Notes: generated from the letters alone by a model not told the origin. 64,000 nucleotides of DNA from Pandoraea anapnoica (GCF_902459765.1 NZ_CABPSP010000021.1:42464-106463), one strand, 5' to 3'; positions 43,902-56,755 are shown, numbered from the stretch's first letter. Translations and numbers: made by a program.

Positions 43902-45302
43902 TCAGGCCTGACGCGGCGCAGGCACGGTGGGCGTCAGGAAGCGGTGTGCCAGCGTGTGATAGAACGATGGCGCGATGGTCTTTGAGACCTGCGTCGACAG
44001 GAGTGCGACGGCCATGAGCGGAATCACCATCTGATGGCCGTCGATCATCTCCATGACGATCACAAACGACGTAATCGGCGATTGGGTCACCGCGGCCAGA
44101 TAGCCGACCATACACAGCGCAGCCATGGCGGGCAACGGTATCACGGACGTCACGTGCGCCATCACATTCCCCAGCCCGGCACCAATCGCCAGCGACGGTG
44201 CGAAGATCCCGCCGGGAATGCCTGACAGATACGACACGCACAAGGCGGCAAATTTCAGCACGGCGTAAAACGGCGAGAGCGCCGCGTGCGATTCCAGCAA
44301 ACCCCGCGCTTCGGCGTAACCGCTGCCGAACGTGGTGCCGCCCGAGACAATGCCGATCACTGCAATCGCCAGACCGCACAGGAAGGCGAAGTGGACCGGG
44401 CGTGCGCGGCGCAAATTGACCAGTTGCGCGGGTATCCATCGCGGCACGTTGAGCATCAACCAGCCGAACAGCCCCCCGGCTACGCCCGTCAGCACACTGG
44501 CGACAATGAGCACAGGAATAAGCGCCCAGTTGAATTCGCTGATCGCCTTGATCTGGCCGAAATAGAGATAGTTGCCTTGCAGGCCGAGCGCCACGACGCC
44601 GGAGAAGATGATGGCGGTAATGAGTGTGCCGCTGCTGCGTGCGACGAAGCTACGGCTCAGCTCTTCGATGGCGAACACGACGCCCGCGAGCGGCGTGTTG
44701 AACGCTGCCGCCAGACCCGCCGCCGCCCCGGCCAGCGTCAGTTGGCGCTCAATGTGCACGCTGCTGCGGCGATACCCGCGTCGCATGGCGTACATCAGCG
44801 ATGCGCCGATCTGCACCGTCGGGCCCTCGCGACCGATCGTGAAACCGCACAGAATGCCGAGAAACGAGATCGCGATCTTGCCGAACATGATGCGCAGCGT
44901 GAGCAGCGATTTCGACAGACGCGAGTCCTGAAGCGTTGCTATCACTTGCGGAATGCCGCTGCCCTCGGAACCCCGGAAGAACTTCTGCGTCAGCCATATC
45001 GCCAGTGCGGCACCCAGCGGTGTGACGATCAACGGTAGCCAGAAGCCGTGCGTCAGCATGCGCTGAAATAGCTCGAAGCCGAAGTCCACCAGCTTGGCAT
45101 AGGCCACCGACACCAGACCGACGAGGACTGCGCCGAGCCAGAATACGCCGTAGTTGTGCCACAGGCGCCGTGAGCGGCGCATGCCGCGTTGGGTCAGCCG
45201 GGCGGATCGCGACGTGGGCGACGAGGCAGGAGGCGAGGACGAAGCAGACGACGAAGGTGGGGTGTCGGACGCGGGCGGAACGTTCGGTGGAGTGTCAGTC
45301 AC
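43902..45302 (-). CDS. clcA: ClcA-type chloride/proton exchanger
   Basis: About 466 residues. CLC selectivity motifs are all present: GSEGSGIPQV, GREGP (gating Glu), GIPGGIFAP, and a conserved Tyr in SFYHTLAH-region helix R is not certain. The N-terminal 45 residues are a Pro/Ser-rich disordered stretch (PPNVPPASDTPPSSSAS). No ATG fits: a TATAAT -10 on the minus strand at 45342-45337 leaves GTG 45302 as the first usable start; the frame upstream of this would overlap the NUDIX gene. Exchangers of this type help acid resistance. Confidence 0.87.
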   Translation of the reverse strand: MTDTPPNVPPASDTPPSSSASSSPPASSPTSRSARLTQRGMRRSRRLWHNYGVFWLGAVLVGLVSVAYAKLVDFGFELFQRMLTHGFWLPLIVTPLGAALAIWLTQKFFRGSEGSGIPQVIATLQDSRLSKSLLTLRIMFGKIAISFLGILCGFTIGREGPTVQIGASLMYAMRRGYRRSSVHIERQLTLAGAAAGLAAAFNTPLAGVVFAIEELSRSFVARSSGTLITAIIFSGVVALGLQGNYLYFGQIKAISEFNWALIPVLIVASVLTGVAGGLFGWLMLNVPRWIPAQLVNLRRARPVHFAFLCGLAIAVIGIVSGGTTFGSGYAEARGLLESHAALSPFYAVLKFAALCVSYLSGIPGGIFAPSLAIGAGLGNVMAHVTSVIPLPAMAALCMVGYLAAVTQSPITSFVIVMEMIDGHQMVIPLMAVALLSTQVSKTIAPSFYHTLAHRFLTPTVPAPRQA

Positions 45303-45336
45303 GGGGCCGTGATCGAAAATTGAAAGACGTTCGACG

Positions 45337-45342
45337 ATTATA
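45337..45342 (-). promoter_or_regulatory. Minus-strand TATAAT for the ClcA-type gene
   Basis: Consensus -10 box 35 bases ahead of GTG 45302 in the divergent gap with the NUDIX gene; it decides the start choice. Confidence 0.45.
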
Positions 45343-45446
45343 CGCCCCGGCCCGTCTGGGCTTGGTCCGGGCGAGTCTCGGAATTTGCCGAATATGCAGC
45401 GCGTCATAAGTTCATTTAATATGTCCGGATCCGCTGAAGAACGATC

Positions 45447-45977
45447 ATGAACGAACTTATTTTTTGTCCCCGCTGTGCCTCTGCGCTCGATTCTCGAGAG
45501 GTCGCCGGGCGTATTCGCCGCGCCTGTCCGGACGCGGCCTGTGGTTTCGTCCACTGGGACAACCCGCTGCCGGTCGTGGCCGGGCTCGTGGAATACCGGG
45601 GCCAGATTCTGCTGGCACGTAACGCGGCATGGACCGAAGGCATGTTCGCGCTCATCACCGGTTTTCTTGAGCGCGACGAGACCCCGGAAGACGGTATTCG
45701 CCGCGAAATCAAGGAAGAGACTAATCTGGAAACCGACGCGATTTCGCTGCTCGGTGTCTACGAATTCATGCGCAAGAACGAGTTGATCATCGCGTATCAC
45801 GCGGTCTGTGACGGTGATATTCAGCTCTCAGAGGAACTGGCCGAGTTCCGGCTCGTCGCGCCACATCAGGTGCGTCCGTGGCGCGCAGGGACCGGGCACG
45901 CAGTCGCCGAATGGCTGCGACGCCGCAATCTGCCGGTCGAGTACGTCGAATCGGCGCGGATGTCGATTGCTGCATGA
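45447..45977 (+). CDS. NUDIX hydrolase with zinc ribbon
   Basis: 176 residues. An N-terminal zinc ribbon (CPRC and CPDAAC) precedes a Nudix domain with box GFLERDETPEDGIRREIKEE, which contains the metal-binding REIKEE core. This NudC-like or Zn-ribbon NUDIX layout hydrolyses nucleoside diphosphate derivatives (NADH or ADP-ribose types are known), substrate here unknown. Transcribed divergently from the ClcA-type gene; start ATG 45447 has a modest ribosome site (GAAGAACG). Confidence 0.87.
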   Translation: MNELIFCPRCASALDSREVAGRIRRACPDAACGFVHWDNPLPVVAGLVEYRGQILLARNAAWTEGMFALITGFLERDETPEDGIRREIKEETNLETDAISLLGVYEFMRKNELIIAYHAVCDGDIQLSEELAEFRLVAPHQVRPWRAGTGHAVAEWLRRRNLPVEYVESARMSIAA

Positions 45978-46107
45978 CGTGCGGATGCGCTGATGGGCCG
46001 ACGCTCTGAAATGGGCGTCGCCGGGAGCGTTTGGCGACGACTACGGTAGAATCGCGATTTGCGGGGCAAACCCCGCAACAGATTCGAACAAGACCGAAGA
46101 GAGGGAC

Positions 46108-46341
46108 ATGAGCATGGAATTCCAGAAAGAAGTCGACGCGAGCGGCCTGAACTGCCCGCTGCCGATCCTGCGTGCCAAGAAGGCGCTGGCGGAAATGCAA
46201 AGCGGCGAAGTGCTGCATATCATCGCCACCGATCCGGGCTCGGGGCGCGATTTCAGCGCCTTCGCCAAGCAAACCGGCAACGAACTGCTCGATACGCGCG
46301 AAGACGGCAAGACGTTCCACTTCTGGATGCGCCGTCGCTGA
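46108..46341 (+). CDS. tusA: TusA/SirA family sulfur-carrier protein
   Basis: 77 residues. The functional motif is present as DASGLNCPLPILRAKKAL, in which Cys takes the persulfide and the CPxP proline follows. It relays sulfur for tRNA thiolation or related steps; the second ATG (46114) is an alternative. GAGGG precedes ATG 46108. TusA paralogues differ in role, so the precise partner is not assured. Terminator at 46407. Confidence 0.88.
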   Translation: MSMEFQKEVDASGLNCPLPILRAKKALAEMQSGEVLHIIATDPGSGRDFSAFAKQTGNELLDTREDGKTFHFWMRRR

Positions 46342-46406
46342 TTTCCGGAGGGTGTTGTCAGCGTCGATTTCCATCGATGCCAATGCCTTGGCGGTACAGC
46401 AGACAC

Positions 46407-46439
46407 AAAAAAACCGACGGACATGCCGTCGGTTTTTTT
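46407..46439. terminator. Bidirectional terminator between tusA and galU
   Basis: AAAAAAACCGACGG pairs over 14 bp with CCGTCGGTTTTTTT around a five-base loop; useful in both directions. Confidence 0.94.
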
Positions 46440-46460
46440 ATGGGTGCCGGTGACTGACGT

Positions 46461-47348
46461 TCAGGTCAAATCACGTTGGACGTCTTCCTGCAGATATTTG
46501 CGGAAAGCATCCTTCAGTTCCGGGTGACGCAGCGCGAATTCCACCGTCGCCTTCAGATAGCCGAGCTTGCTGCCGCAATCGAAGCGCTTGCCGTCGTAGC
46601 GATACGCGAGCACGACTTCGTCCTGCATGAGTTTCTGGATGGCGTCCGTCAGCTGGATTTCACCGCCCGAACCCGGATCGATCTCGCGGATGCAGTCGAA
46701 AATGCGCGGACGCAGCACGTAACGGCCGACCACACCCAGATTCGACGGTGCATTTTCCGGCGCCGGCTTCTCGACGATGTCCGTCAATTTGACGATCGCC
46801 TTCTCGCCCCAGTCCGTGCCCTTGACAATACCGTACGAGCGGCTTTGCTCGATAGGGATCTCTTCTACGCCGATGATCGAGTTGTGATACTGGTTGTACA
46901 GATCGACCATCTGCTTGAGCACCGGCGGCTGGCCGTCGAGCAAGTCGTCGGCGAGGATGACGGCGAACGGCTCGTCGCCCACCAGCTTCTCGGCGCACAG
47001 CACGGCGTGGCCCAGACCCAGCGCCTTCGGCTGACGCACATAGAAGCAATCGATATGCGGCGGCTTGATCGAATGCACGACGTCGAGCAGCGCCTGCTTG
47101 TTCTTCGCTTCGAGTTCGGCTTCCAGTTCGAATGCCGTATCGAAGTGGTCTTCGATGGCGCGCTTGTTACGACCCGTCACGAAGATCATCTCGGTGATGC
47201 CAGCCGCTGCCGCCTCTTCCACGGCGTACTGAATCAGCGGCTTGTCCACGATCGGCAGCATTTCCTTGGGGCTCGCCTTGGTCGCCGGCAGAAACCGCGT
47301 GCCGAGGCCCGCAACGGGGAATACGGCTTTGGTCACAATGGCTTTCAT
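46461..47348 (-). CDS. galU: UTP--glucose-1-phosphate uridylyltransferase
   Basis: 295 residues, usual for GalU. The nucleotide-binding [20 protein letters not shown] opens the protein and is followed by [12 protein letters not shown]. It makes UDP-glucose for polysaccharide, LPS and osmoprotectant synthesis. Located 29 bases downstream of valS on the minus strand, so probably co-transcribed; AGGGAGAAACTAATG gives the ribosome site. Confidence 0.96.
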   Translation of the reverse strand: MKAIVTKAVFPVAGLGTRFLPATKASPKEMLPIVDKPLIQYAVEEAAAAGITEMIFVTGRNKRAIEDHFDTAFELEAELEAKNKQALLDVVHSIKPPHIDCFYVRQPKALGLGHAVLCAEKLVGDEPFAVILADDLLDGQPPVLKQMVDLYNQYHNSIIGVEEIPIEQSRSYGIVKGTDWGEKAIVKLTDIVEKPAPENAPSNLGVVGRYVLRPRIFDCIREIDPGSGGEIQLTDAIQKLMQDEVVLAYRYDGKRFDCGSKLGYLKATVEFALRHPELKDAFRKYLQEDVQRDLT

Positions 47349-47377
47349 TAGTTTCTCCCTGATGGATATTGCGCGTC

Positions 47378-50239
<2,862 letters not shown>

Positions 50240-50273
50240 GGATTGATGGACCGTGTAATGCGTGAAACCTTGA

Positions 50274-50321
50274 ATTATAAAAGATTCGGTGGCGTTTCCG
50301 CGCCGTAGCAGGATTTATAAT
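50274..50321. promoter_or_regulatory. Divergent -10 boxes of valS and uvrD
   Basis: ATTATA at 50274-50279 reads TATAAT on the minus strand for valS; TATAAT at 50316-50321 serves uvrD. Only 110 bases lie between the two start codons. Confidence 0.5.
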
Positions 50322-50349
50322 CGGGCTTCACTCGAAATTCCTCCCCGAC

Positions 50350-52668
50350 ATGCCCGATCTGCTCGCCAATCTGAACCCCGAACAACTGGCCGCCGTCACG
50401 CTTCCCGACGAGCCAGCCCTCATTCTCGCGGGCGCGGGTTCCGGCAAGACGCGCGTGCTCACGACCCGTATCGCCTGGCTGATCCAGCAGGGGCACGTCG
50501 GCCCGGCGGGCATTCTGGCGGTGACTTTTACCAACAAGGCCGCCAAGGAAATGCAGGCCCGGCTTGGCGCGATGCTGCCGATCAGCACGCGCGCCATGTG
50601 GATCGGTACCTTCCACGGGCTGTGCAACCGCATGCTGCGCGCGCATTTTCGCGACGCCGGGCTGCCGCAGAGCTTCCAGATCCTCGACCAGTCCGATCAG
50701 CTCTCCGCCATTAAGCGGATGATGAAGGCGGCGAATGTCGACGATGAGAAATTTCCGCCGAAAAACCTCCAATATTTCATCAATAACGCGAAAGAGCAGG
50801 GCTTGCGACCGCACGAGGTCGAGGCCAACGACGCGTTCAACCAGAAGTTCGTCGAACTGTACGCGAGCTACCAGGAGCAATGCCAGCGCGAGGGCGTGGT
50901 CGATTTCGCCGAACTGCTGCTGCGCTGCTTCGAGCTGCTCAAGCACAACGAGCCGTTGCGCGTGCATTACCAGTCGCGCTTCCGCCATATCCTCGTCGAC
51001 GAGTTCCAGGACACCAACAAGCTTCAGTACGCGTGGCTGAAGATGCTTGCAGGCACCCAGGCTGCAGTGTTCGCCGTGGGTGATGATGACCAGAGCATCT
51101 ACGCGTTTCGTGGTGCCAACGTCGGCAATATGGCTGACTTCGAGCGTGAATTCCGCGTTCGTCACCTGATCAAGCTGGAGCAGAACTATCGCTCGCACGG
51201 CAATATTCTCGACGCCGCGAACGCGCTGATTTCCAACAATGCACGGCGTCTGGGCAAGAATCTGCGCACCGACGCGGGCCACGGCGAGCCGATTCGCGTC
51301 TATGAGGCGGCGACCGACCTGCAAGAGGCCAGCTGGCTCGTCGAGGAAATCAAGGCGCTGGTCGCGCAGGGCCTGTCGCGACAGGATGTGGCCATTCTGT
51401 ACCGCAGCAACGCCCAGTCGCGGGTGATGGAACATGCGCTGGTCGGTGCGGGCATTGCCTACCGCGTGTATGGCGGCCTGCGCTTTTTCGAGCGTCAGGA
51501 AGTCAAGCACGCGCTGGCGTATCTCCGTCTGATCGAAAATCCGAACGACGACACGGCCTTCGCCCGCGTCGTCAATTTCCCCACGCGCGGTATTGGCGCA
51601 CGCTCGCTGGAGCAACTGGCCGACGCGGCGCGTCTCTACAACTGCTCGATGTACGCGGCTGTGCCCTATATGACGGGCAAGGCCGGGACCAATCTGCTGG
51701 CGTTCGTGCGCATGATCGAACAGATGCGCCACGCCACCGAGCGGCTCACGTTGCCGGAGGTGGTGACGCACGTCGTCGACGCGAGCGGCCTGATTACGCA
51801 TTACCAGACCGAAAAGGAAGGGCAGGATCGCATCGAGAACTTGCAGGAACTGGTGCATGCCGCCACGGCCTTCATCGCCGAGGAGGGCTACGGGCTGGAC
51901 GCACCGGCGCGTCTGATCGCGATGCGCCCCGCATTGCCGGGTGCACCTGACGTGCTGGCGTCTGCCGATGGCGTGGTCGATGCCGATGCGCCGGTGGAGA
52001 TGACTCCGCTGGCAGGCTTCCTCTCGCATGCGTCGCTCGAAGCGGGCGACAACCAGGCCGAAGCCGGGCAGGACGCGGTGCAACTGATGACGGTGCACGC
52101 CGCCAAGGGGCTGGAGTTCACGGCGGTGTTCGTCACCGGCCTCGAAGAGGGGCTGTTCCCGCATGAAAACAGTGCGCTCGAACTCGATGGACTCGAAGAA
52201 GAGCGTCGTCTGATGTATGTGGCGATCACGCGAGCGAAGGAGCGTCTGTACCTGTCGTTCACGCAAAGCCGTATGCTGCATGGCCAGACGCGCTACAACG
52301 TGCGCTCGCGCTTCTTCGACGAAATCCCCGAAGAAGTGCTGAAGTTCCTCACGCCGCGTGCGCAGCCGGGGGCGCGTCTCGCTCAGAGCGAGCCGGCCTG
52401 GGGGCGCGACTGGTTCTCACGCCCGCAAGTCAGCGCGCCGAAGGACGAATGGGCGGCGACGAAGTCGGAGCAGGCATTGGCCGACCGCTCGCGCGCTTCG
52501 GAGACGGGCTTCAAACTGGGGCAGGGCGTGTTCCACACCAAGTTCGGCGAGGGCAAGATCATCGGTCTGGAAGGCACGGGCGACGAAGCACGCGCACATG
52601 TGAAGTTCGGCCGTCATGGCGAGAAATGGCTGGCGCTGGCCGTGGCGAAGCTTCAGCCGATCGAGTGA
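50350..52668 (+). CDS. uvrD: UvrD/Rep-family DNA helicase
   Basis: 772 residues. SF1A helicase motifs in order: Walker A GAGSGKTR, motif Ia TFTNKAAKEM, motif II VDEFQDTN, motif III GDDDQSIYAFRGAN, motif IV region EQNYRSHGNI, and motif V/VI TVHAAKGLEF and YVAITRAKERL. The C-terminal Tudor-like tail (VFHTKFGEGKII) fits UvrD and PcrA. It unwinds DNA in excision and mismatch repair. ATG 50350; terminator at 52685 shared with converging membrane protein gene. Confidence 0.95.
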   Translation: MPDLLANLNPEQLAAVTLPDEPALILAGAGSGKTRVLTTRIAWLIQQGHVGPAGILAVTFTNKAAKEMQARLGAMLPISTRAMWIGTFHGLCNRMLRAHFRDAGLPQSFQILDQSDQLSAIKRMMKAANVDDEKFPPKNLQYFINNAKEQGLRPHEVEANDAFNQKFVELYASYQEQCQREGVVDFAELLLRCFELLKHNEPLRVHYQSRFRHILVDEFQDTNKLQYAWLKMLAGTQAAVFAVGDDDQSIYAFRGANVGNMADFEREFRVRHLIKLEQNYRSHGNILDAANALISNNARRLGKNLRTDAGHGEPIRVYEAATDLQEASWLVEEIKALVAQGLSRQDVAILYRSNAQSRVMEHALVGAGIAYRVYGGLRFFERQEVKHALAYLRLIENPNDDTAFARVVNFPTRGIGARSLEQLADAARLYNCSMYAAVPYMTGKAGTNLLAFVRMIEQMRHATERLTLPEVVTHVVDASGLITHYQTEKEGQDRIENLQELVHAATAFIAEEGYGLDAPARLIAMRPALPGAPDVLASADGVVDADAPVEMTPLAGFLSHASLEAGDNQAEAGQDAVQLMTVHAAKGLEFTAVFVTGLEEGLFPHENSALELDGLEEERRLMYVAITRAKERLYLSFTQSRMLHGQTRYNVRSRFFDEIPEEVLKFLTPRAQPGARLAQSEPAWGRDWFSRPQVSAPKDEWAATKSEQALADRSRASETGFKLGQGVFHTKFGEGKIIGLEGTGDEARAHVKFGRHGEKWLALAVAKLQPIE

Positions 52669-52684
52669 TCGTTGGCGCGCCAAT

Positions 52685-52716
52685 AAAAAAGGGCACCTTC
52701 GGGTGCCCTTTGCTTT
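52685..52716. terminator. Bidirectional terminator
   Basis: GGGCACC-TTCG-GGTGCCC stem, flanked by an A-run and a T-rich tail, between uvrD and the converging gene. Confidence 0.9.
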
Positions 52717-52740
52717 TCTCGACGTCGGTCGATGAGGAAC

Positions 52741-53553
52741 TCAAGCCTCCGGCGGCGAAACGTTCGGATCGAGCGCCCCGATCTCCTGCACGCCGAAGCA
52801 CCCGCGATAGCTGGCGTAGAACGAGCAGTAGATGATGGCGGCGAACAGCAGCGACAGCGGCGAGACCAGAAGAATGGCGTATTGGAAGACGCCCAGCACC
52901 GCCATGATCATCGTGAGAATCATCGATGCTGCCGCTGCGAGCAGCATCACACACAGCGCGTAGACGACGAACGCGCGGAAGTTGCGCGTACAGGCCGTCC
53001 AACTGAAGAAGATGGCCTTGACGGGCGTGATGTCGTGCCACGCCACGAGGACCGGCGCGAACCAGAACAACATCGCCACCGGAATGTACGCGATGGCGAA
53101 GGCAATGGCGGCGACCAATCCGGCAGTGCCGTTCATGATCTCGTCGCGATTGACGTTGCCGTCGAACAGCAGGTTGTTGATCAGTTCGCCGCCATTGAAC
53201 AGCGACGAAATCAGGTAGGCGGCGATGGTTGCGGCCATGTAATACCCGCCTAGTACCAGCAGACGGCGGGCGATGTCCTTGCCGTGTCCGCGAAAACCGT
53301 CGAGCAGCACCTGAGGCAGCACCTGCTTGTTCTTGATGATGTCGCGGCAGGCGGCCATGAAGCCCACCGACAGGCCCGGCACCAGGACGAGCAAAACGGG
53401 CCCGCCGATGATCGGCACGAAGGAGATCACCAACGTGCCGAACATATAGGCAAACAGCAGGCTCATGATGGCGAGCGGGTTCTTGCGGAACAGCCAGATG
53501 CCTTGGCGCAGCCACAAATAACCACTCTTCGGCGGGACTTCAAGCAATTGCAT
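52741..53553 (-). CDS. BPSS1780-family membrane protein
   Basis: 270 residues with about five to six hydrophobic segments and the betaproteobacterial opening MQLLEVPPKSGYLWLRQGIW. The family is widespread in Burkholderiales beside thrB and has no proven function. The segment FFSWTACTRNFRAFVVYAL is typical. ATG 53553 lies 32 bases after thrB stop, on the same strand, so the two are likely co-transcribed. Confidence 0.85.
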   Translation of the reverse strand: MQLLEVPPKSGYLWLRQGIWLFRKNPLAIMSLLFAYMFGTLVISFVPIIGGPVLLVLVPGLSVGFMAACRDIIKNKQVLPQVLLDGFRGHGKDIARRLLVLGGYYMAATIAAYLISSLFNGGELINNLLFDGNVNRDEIMNGTAGLVAAIAFAIAYIPVAMLFWFAPVLVAWHDITPVKAIFFSWTACTRNFRAFVVYALCVMLLAAAASMILTMIMAVLGVFQYAILLVSPLSLLFAAIIYCSFYASYRGCFGVQEIGALDPNVSPPEA

Positions 53554-53584
53554 AGGGTTCGAGAGACTCCGAGTGGGCGTCGGG

Positions 53585-54556
53585 TTACAGCCAGGGAATG
53601 GAAACGGCTTCGATGCGTTTGCGCAGGATTCGTTCGAAATGCACCGGATCGTGCGGCTTGAGCATTTCGGCCGCCCGCGGCAAGTGAAAATCATACAGGC
53701 GCGAGAGCCAGAATCGCAGCGCGCCCGCTCGCAGCATGTCGCGCCAGTGCGACGCCTCGATGTCGGTCAGCGGGCGTACCGTCTCGTACGCGCGCAGCAT
53801 TGCATGCACACGGGCGTCGTCCAGCTCGCCGGTGGCGAGGTCGCAGCACCAGTCGTTGACCGTCACGGCCAGATCGAACAACCACTTGTCGCAGCCGGCA
53901 AAGTAAAAGTCGAAGAAGCCGCCGAGGCGGGGCGAGCCGTCTTCAGCCTTGTCGAAGAGTACGTTATCGCGGAACAGATCGCAGTGGCACGGCCCGGCCT
54001 GCATCGCGCGATAGTCGCCTGAGCGGAAAAACGCCTCCTGATGCACCATCTCGCTTTCCAGCAGCGTGCGCTCGGCATCGCTCAGGAACGGCAGCACGGC
54101 CGGGGCCGCTTCACGCCACCACGGCAAGCTGCGCAGGTTGGCCTGTTCCAGCGTGAAGTCGCGTCCGGCCAGATGCATGCGGGCGAGCATCGCGCCGACA
54201 TGGGCGCAGTGCTCGGCGGTCGGGCTCAGTTCGGAGCGGCCCGACAACTTGGTGACGATGGTGGCCGGCTTGCCGTTCAGCTCGCCAAGAATCTCACCCG
54301 TGCGATCCGGAATCGGATCGGGCACCGGCACGCTGTGATGCGCCAGATGGCCCATCAATTGCAGGTAGAACGGCAACTGCGTGGCCGTGAGCTTCTCGAA
54401 CAGCGTCAGCACGAACGCGCCGCGCTCGGTCGTCAGGAAGTAGTTGGTGTTCTCGATGCCCGAGCTAATGCCACGGAAGTCGAGAACATTCCCCAAATCG
54501 TAGCGTTGCAGCCACTGATTGAGCTGCTCGGGCGAGACGGAAGTAAAAACGGCCAT
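53585..54556 (-). CDS. thrB: Homoserine kinase, aminoglycoside-kinase-like type
   Basis: 323 residues. ThrB of the APH-fold class (not GHMP), with catalytic [13 protein letters not shown] (H-x-D-x4-N) and metal Asp in GFFDFYFAG. It phosphorylates homoserine on the way to threonine. Start: ATG 54556 ([12 protein letters not shown]), the family start; TTG 54586 could add ten residues, and neither has a strong ribosome site. Located between DUF2782 and BPSS1780 genes, as in other Burkholderiaceae. Confidence 0.94.
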   Translation of the reverse strand: MAVFTSVSPEQLNQWLQRYDLGNVLDFRGISSGIENTNYFLTTERGAFVLTLFEKLTATQLPFYLQLMGHLAHHSVPVPDPIPDRTGEILGELNGKPATIVTKLSGRSELSPTAEHCAHVGAMLARMHLAGRDFTLEQANLRSLPWWREAAPAVLPFLSDAERTLLESEMVHQEAFFRSGDYRAMQAGPCHCDLFRDNVLFDKAEDGSPRLGGFFDFYFAGCDKWLFDLAVTVNDWCCDLATGELDDARVHAMLRAYETVRPLTDIEASHWRDMLRAGALRFWLSRLYDFHLPRAAEMLKPHDPVHFERILRKRIEAVSIPWL

Positions 54557-54698
54557 GCGTGCGTTGAGTGGATGAGACTCAGACAAACGGCCCGTGCGCG
54601 TGCAGCGGGCCGCTGGTTTGAGACAAACAGGAATCTGGCGCGCCCTGACCCGACGATGTCGGGCGTTGACGCGTGAAAGGGTCAGATTACCAGAGACG

Positions 54699-55070
54699 TC
54701 AGAACTTCAGGCCGACGGACGGCAGACGGTCGTTTTGCGACGTGTTGTCACGTGCGCGCGGCGCGTTGTCGGGCGGCGTGGTCAACTGGTAATTGGTGCC
54801 GAAACGGGAGTGGACGTCGATCTCCGTGGGCTTGCCGCGATCGCGGTACTCGGTCACGGTCGTGCCCTGGTCGTTAACGTAGTAGCTCGGCTTGCGTTCT
54901 TGGTTGACGTCGACGTTCTGGACGCTGGTGGCAGCGGCGCGGGCGTCGGCTTCGCGTTTGGCGGCTTGTGCGGCGGTTTCCTTGCCTTCCTGAGCGTAGG
55001 CATGACCGGCAAACAGCAGGCCAGCACCGATCAGCAGGGGCAGGGCACGGGAAAAGCGCGTTTTCATCAT
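54699..55070 (-). CDS. DUF2782 family secreted protein
   Basis: 123 residues with a signal peptide ([20 protein letters not shown], cleavage after AYA). The mature chain shows [20 protein letters not shown] then [16 protein letters not shown], the DUF2782 core. Function unknown. CGGAG precedes ATG 55070 (or 55067). It is the first of three minus-strand genes that include thrB. Confidence 0.85.
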   Translation of the reverse strand: MMKTRFSRALPLLIGAGLLFAGHAYAQEGKETAAQAAKREADARAAATSVQNVDVNQERKPSYYVNDQGTTVTEYRDRGKPTEIDVHSRFGTNYQLTTPPDNAPRARDNTSQNDRLPSVGLKF

Positions 55071-55299
55071 TATTCTCCGAGGGCGGGAACGCATCTGCGA
55101 CGTAAGAGGCAAGCCGGGCCGGCGCAGCGGGTTCCAATATGTCCATTCTATCAAACGTACCCCACTTCGCATTGTGGAATCTCGTCGAATGCACCGTGGT
55201 TGCTTGCCCGCAGCGCTTTTTACCCTCACCAGTGAACGTTTCATGACAAAGCTTCTGTCCAAAATGTGAGATTTAGGATGATTCGCAATTTGGCGCATT

Positions 55300-55322
55300 A
55301 TTTCTTTTGGTTATAAAGAAAT
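55300..55322. promoter_or_regulatory. ATTTCTTT / AAAGAAAT dyad before the sulfur transporter gene
   Basis: Perfect eight-base arms with a seven-base spacer, overlapping GGTTATAAAG, a -10-like word, 100 bases before the YeeE-type start. It resembles a regulator dyad, perhaps for a LysR-type sulfur regulator (inference). Nearby 55380-55400 has a second hairpin, TGGGTGGC/GCCACCCA, just ahead of the ribosome site. Confidence 0.4.
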
Positions 55323-55424
55323 CACAAAACGGTTGTTCGCATCGATGTCGTGTTCTGGCATTCTTGAAAATTGTCTCAATGGGTGGCCAGGTGCCACCCA
55401 TCTGCATTCTGGAGTCAGAAAGTC

Positions 55425-56657
55425 ATGTCGTCTTCCGCTTCGGCCGCCGTCAAAACGGCGTTGCCCGCCCCTTCTTCCTACAATGCTCGCCCGCTGACGA
55501 TTGCGCTGGTGCTTATCGTCGTCGGCATTGCGTATCTTCAAGCGACGGTCGGACCGAAACAGGCTGCGCTCGCGGGTGTCGGCGCGTTGCTTGGCGTCGC
55601 GCTGTACCACGCGGCGTTCGGCTTTACGTCGGCCTGGCGCGTGTTCATTTCGGATCGTCGTGGTGCCGGGTTGCGCGCGCAGATGGTAATGCTCGCGGTC
55701 GGTGTCTTGTTGTTTTTCCCGGCACTGGCCGATGGCACGCTCTTCGGCAACAAGGTCGTCGGTCTCGTATCGCCGGTCGGCGTGTCGGTGGCGGTCGGTG
55801 CGTTCATCTTTGGTATCGGCATGCAGCTCGGCGGCGGTTGCGCGTCGGGCACGCTGTACACGGCGGGCGGTGGCAATACGCGCATGCTGGTGACGCTCGC
55901 GGCGTTCATTGTCGGCTCGGTCGTGGCGACGGCGCATCTGCCGTGGTGGGAATCGCTGCCGCACATCAAGCCCGTCTCGCTCGTGAAGACGTGGGGCCTG
56001 TGGCCCGCGCTGATCGCGAACCTCGCGCTGTTTGCACTCATCGGTGCGTTCACGCTCTGGGCGGAGAAGCGCCGTCATGGCCGTATCGTCGGTGTGCCGA
56101 TGACGCGCAGCGCCAAGGGCAAGCCCGCGCTGCTGCGCGGTCCGTGGCCGCTGGTGTGGGGCGCACTCGCGCTCGTGCTGCTCAATTATGCAACCCTCGC
56201 CCTGGCGGGCCGCCCGTGGGGCGTGACGTCGGCCTTTGCACTGTGGGGCGCGAAAGCGTTCATGGCCGTGGGTATCGACGTCGCCTCGTGGCCGTACTGG
56301 GCCAAGCAGGTCAACGTACTTAACGCGCCGGTCTCGCAGGACGTGACGACCGTCATGGATCTGGGCATCATCCTCGGCGCATTGGTGGCCGCCTCGCTAG
56401 CGGGCAAGTTCGCGCCAGTATGGAAGGTGCCCGTGCGCTCCCTGATCGCGGCTATCGTGGGCGGTCTGCTGCTTGGCTACGGCGCACGCCTGGCGTATGG
56501 CTGCAACATCGGCGCGTACTTCAGCGGCATCATCTCCGGCAGCCTGCACGGCTGGCTGTGGCTGGTGGCGGCGTTCTTCGGCAACGTGTTCGGCACGCGT
56601 CTGCGCCCGTTCTTCGGCCTGGAAGTCGAGACGACCCCGCGCGAAAGCGGCTGCTGA
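55425..56657 (+). CDS. YeeE/YedE family sulfur-compound transporter
   Basis: 410 residues, about ten hydrophobic helices. Paired Cys-containing family motifs: GMQLGGGCASGTLYTAGGGN in the first half and RLAYGCNIGAYFSGI in the second. YeeE proteins import thiosulfate by Cys relay. TGGAG precedes ATG 55425. A TusA-type gene is in the window but nine kilobases away. The C-terminus RESGC is a polar tail with one Cys. Confidence 0.9.
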   Translation: MSSSASAAVKTALPAPSSYNARPLTIALVLIVVGIAYLQATVGPKQAALAGVGALLGVALYHAAFGFTSAWRVFISDRRGAGLRAQMVMLAVGVLLFFPALADGTLFGNKVVGLVSPVGVSVAVGAFIFGIGMQLGGGCASGTLYTAGGGNTRMLVTLAAFIVGSVVATAHLPWWESLPHIKPVSLVKTWGLWPALIANLALFALIGAFTLWAEKRRHGRIVGVPMTRSAKGKPALLRGPWPLVWGALALVLLNYATLALAGRPWGVTSAFALWGAKAFMAVGIDVASWPYWAKQVNVLNAPVSQDVTTVMDLGIILGALVAASLAGKFAPVWKVPVRSLIAAIVGGLLLGYGARLAYGCNIGAYFSGIISGSLHGWLWLVAAFFGNVFGTRLRPFFGLEVETTPRESGC

Positions 56658-56692
56658 TTCGTCGCTCCGGCGGACGTGCGTCCGCCACAAAA

Positions 56693-56727
56693 AAACGGCG
56701 CTCGCGATGATCTCGCGGCGCCGTTTT
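56693..56727. terminator. Terminator between convergent genes
   Basis: Imperfect stem AAAACGGCGCTCGCGA with its near-complement, T-run on the plus side, A-run on the other; between the YeeE-type and LOG-family genes. Confidence 0.85.
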
Positions 56728-56755
56728 GCATTGCGGATGACGTTGCGCTTGGCCC

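Noticed and set aside
45303-45800. N-terminal extension of the ClcA-type frame
   Set aside because: It runs antisense through the NUDIX gene and lies upstream of the TATAAT promoter; not family-like.
50275-52281. 668-codon open frame antisense to uvrD
   Set aside because: Shadow of uvrD; no ribosome site or motif.
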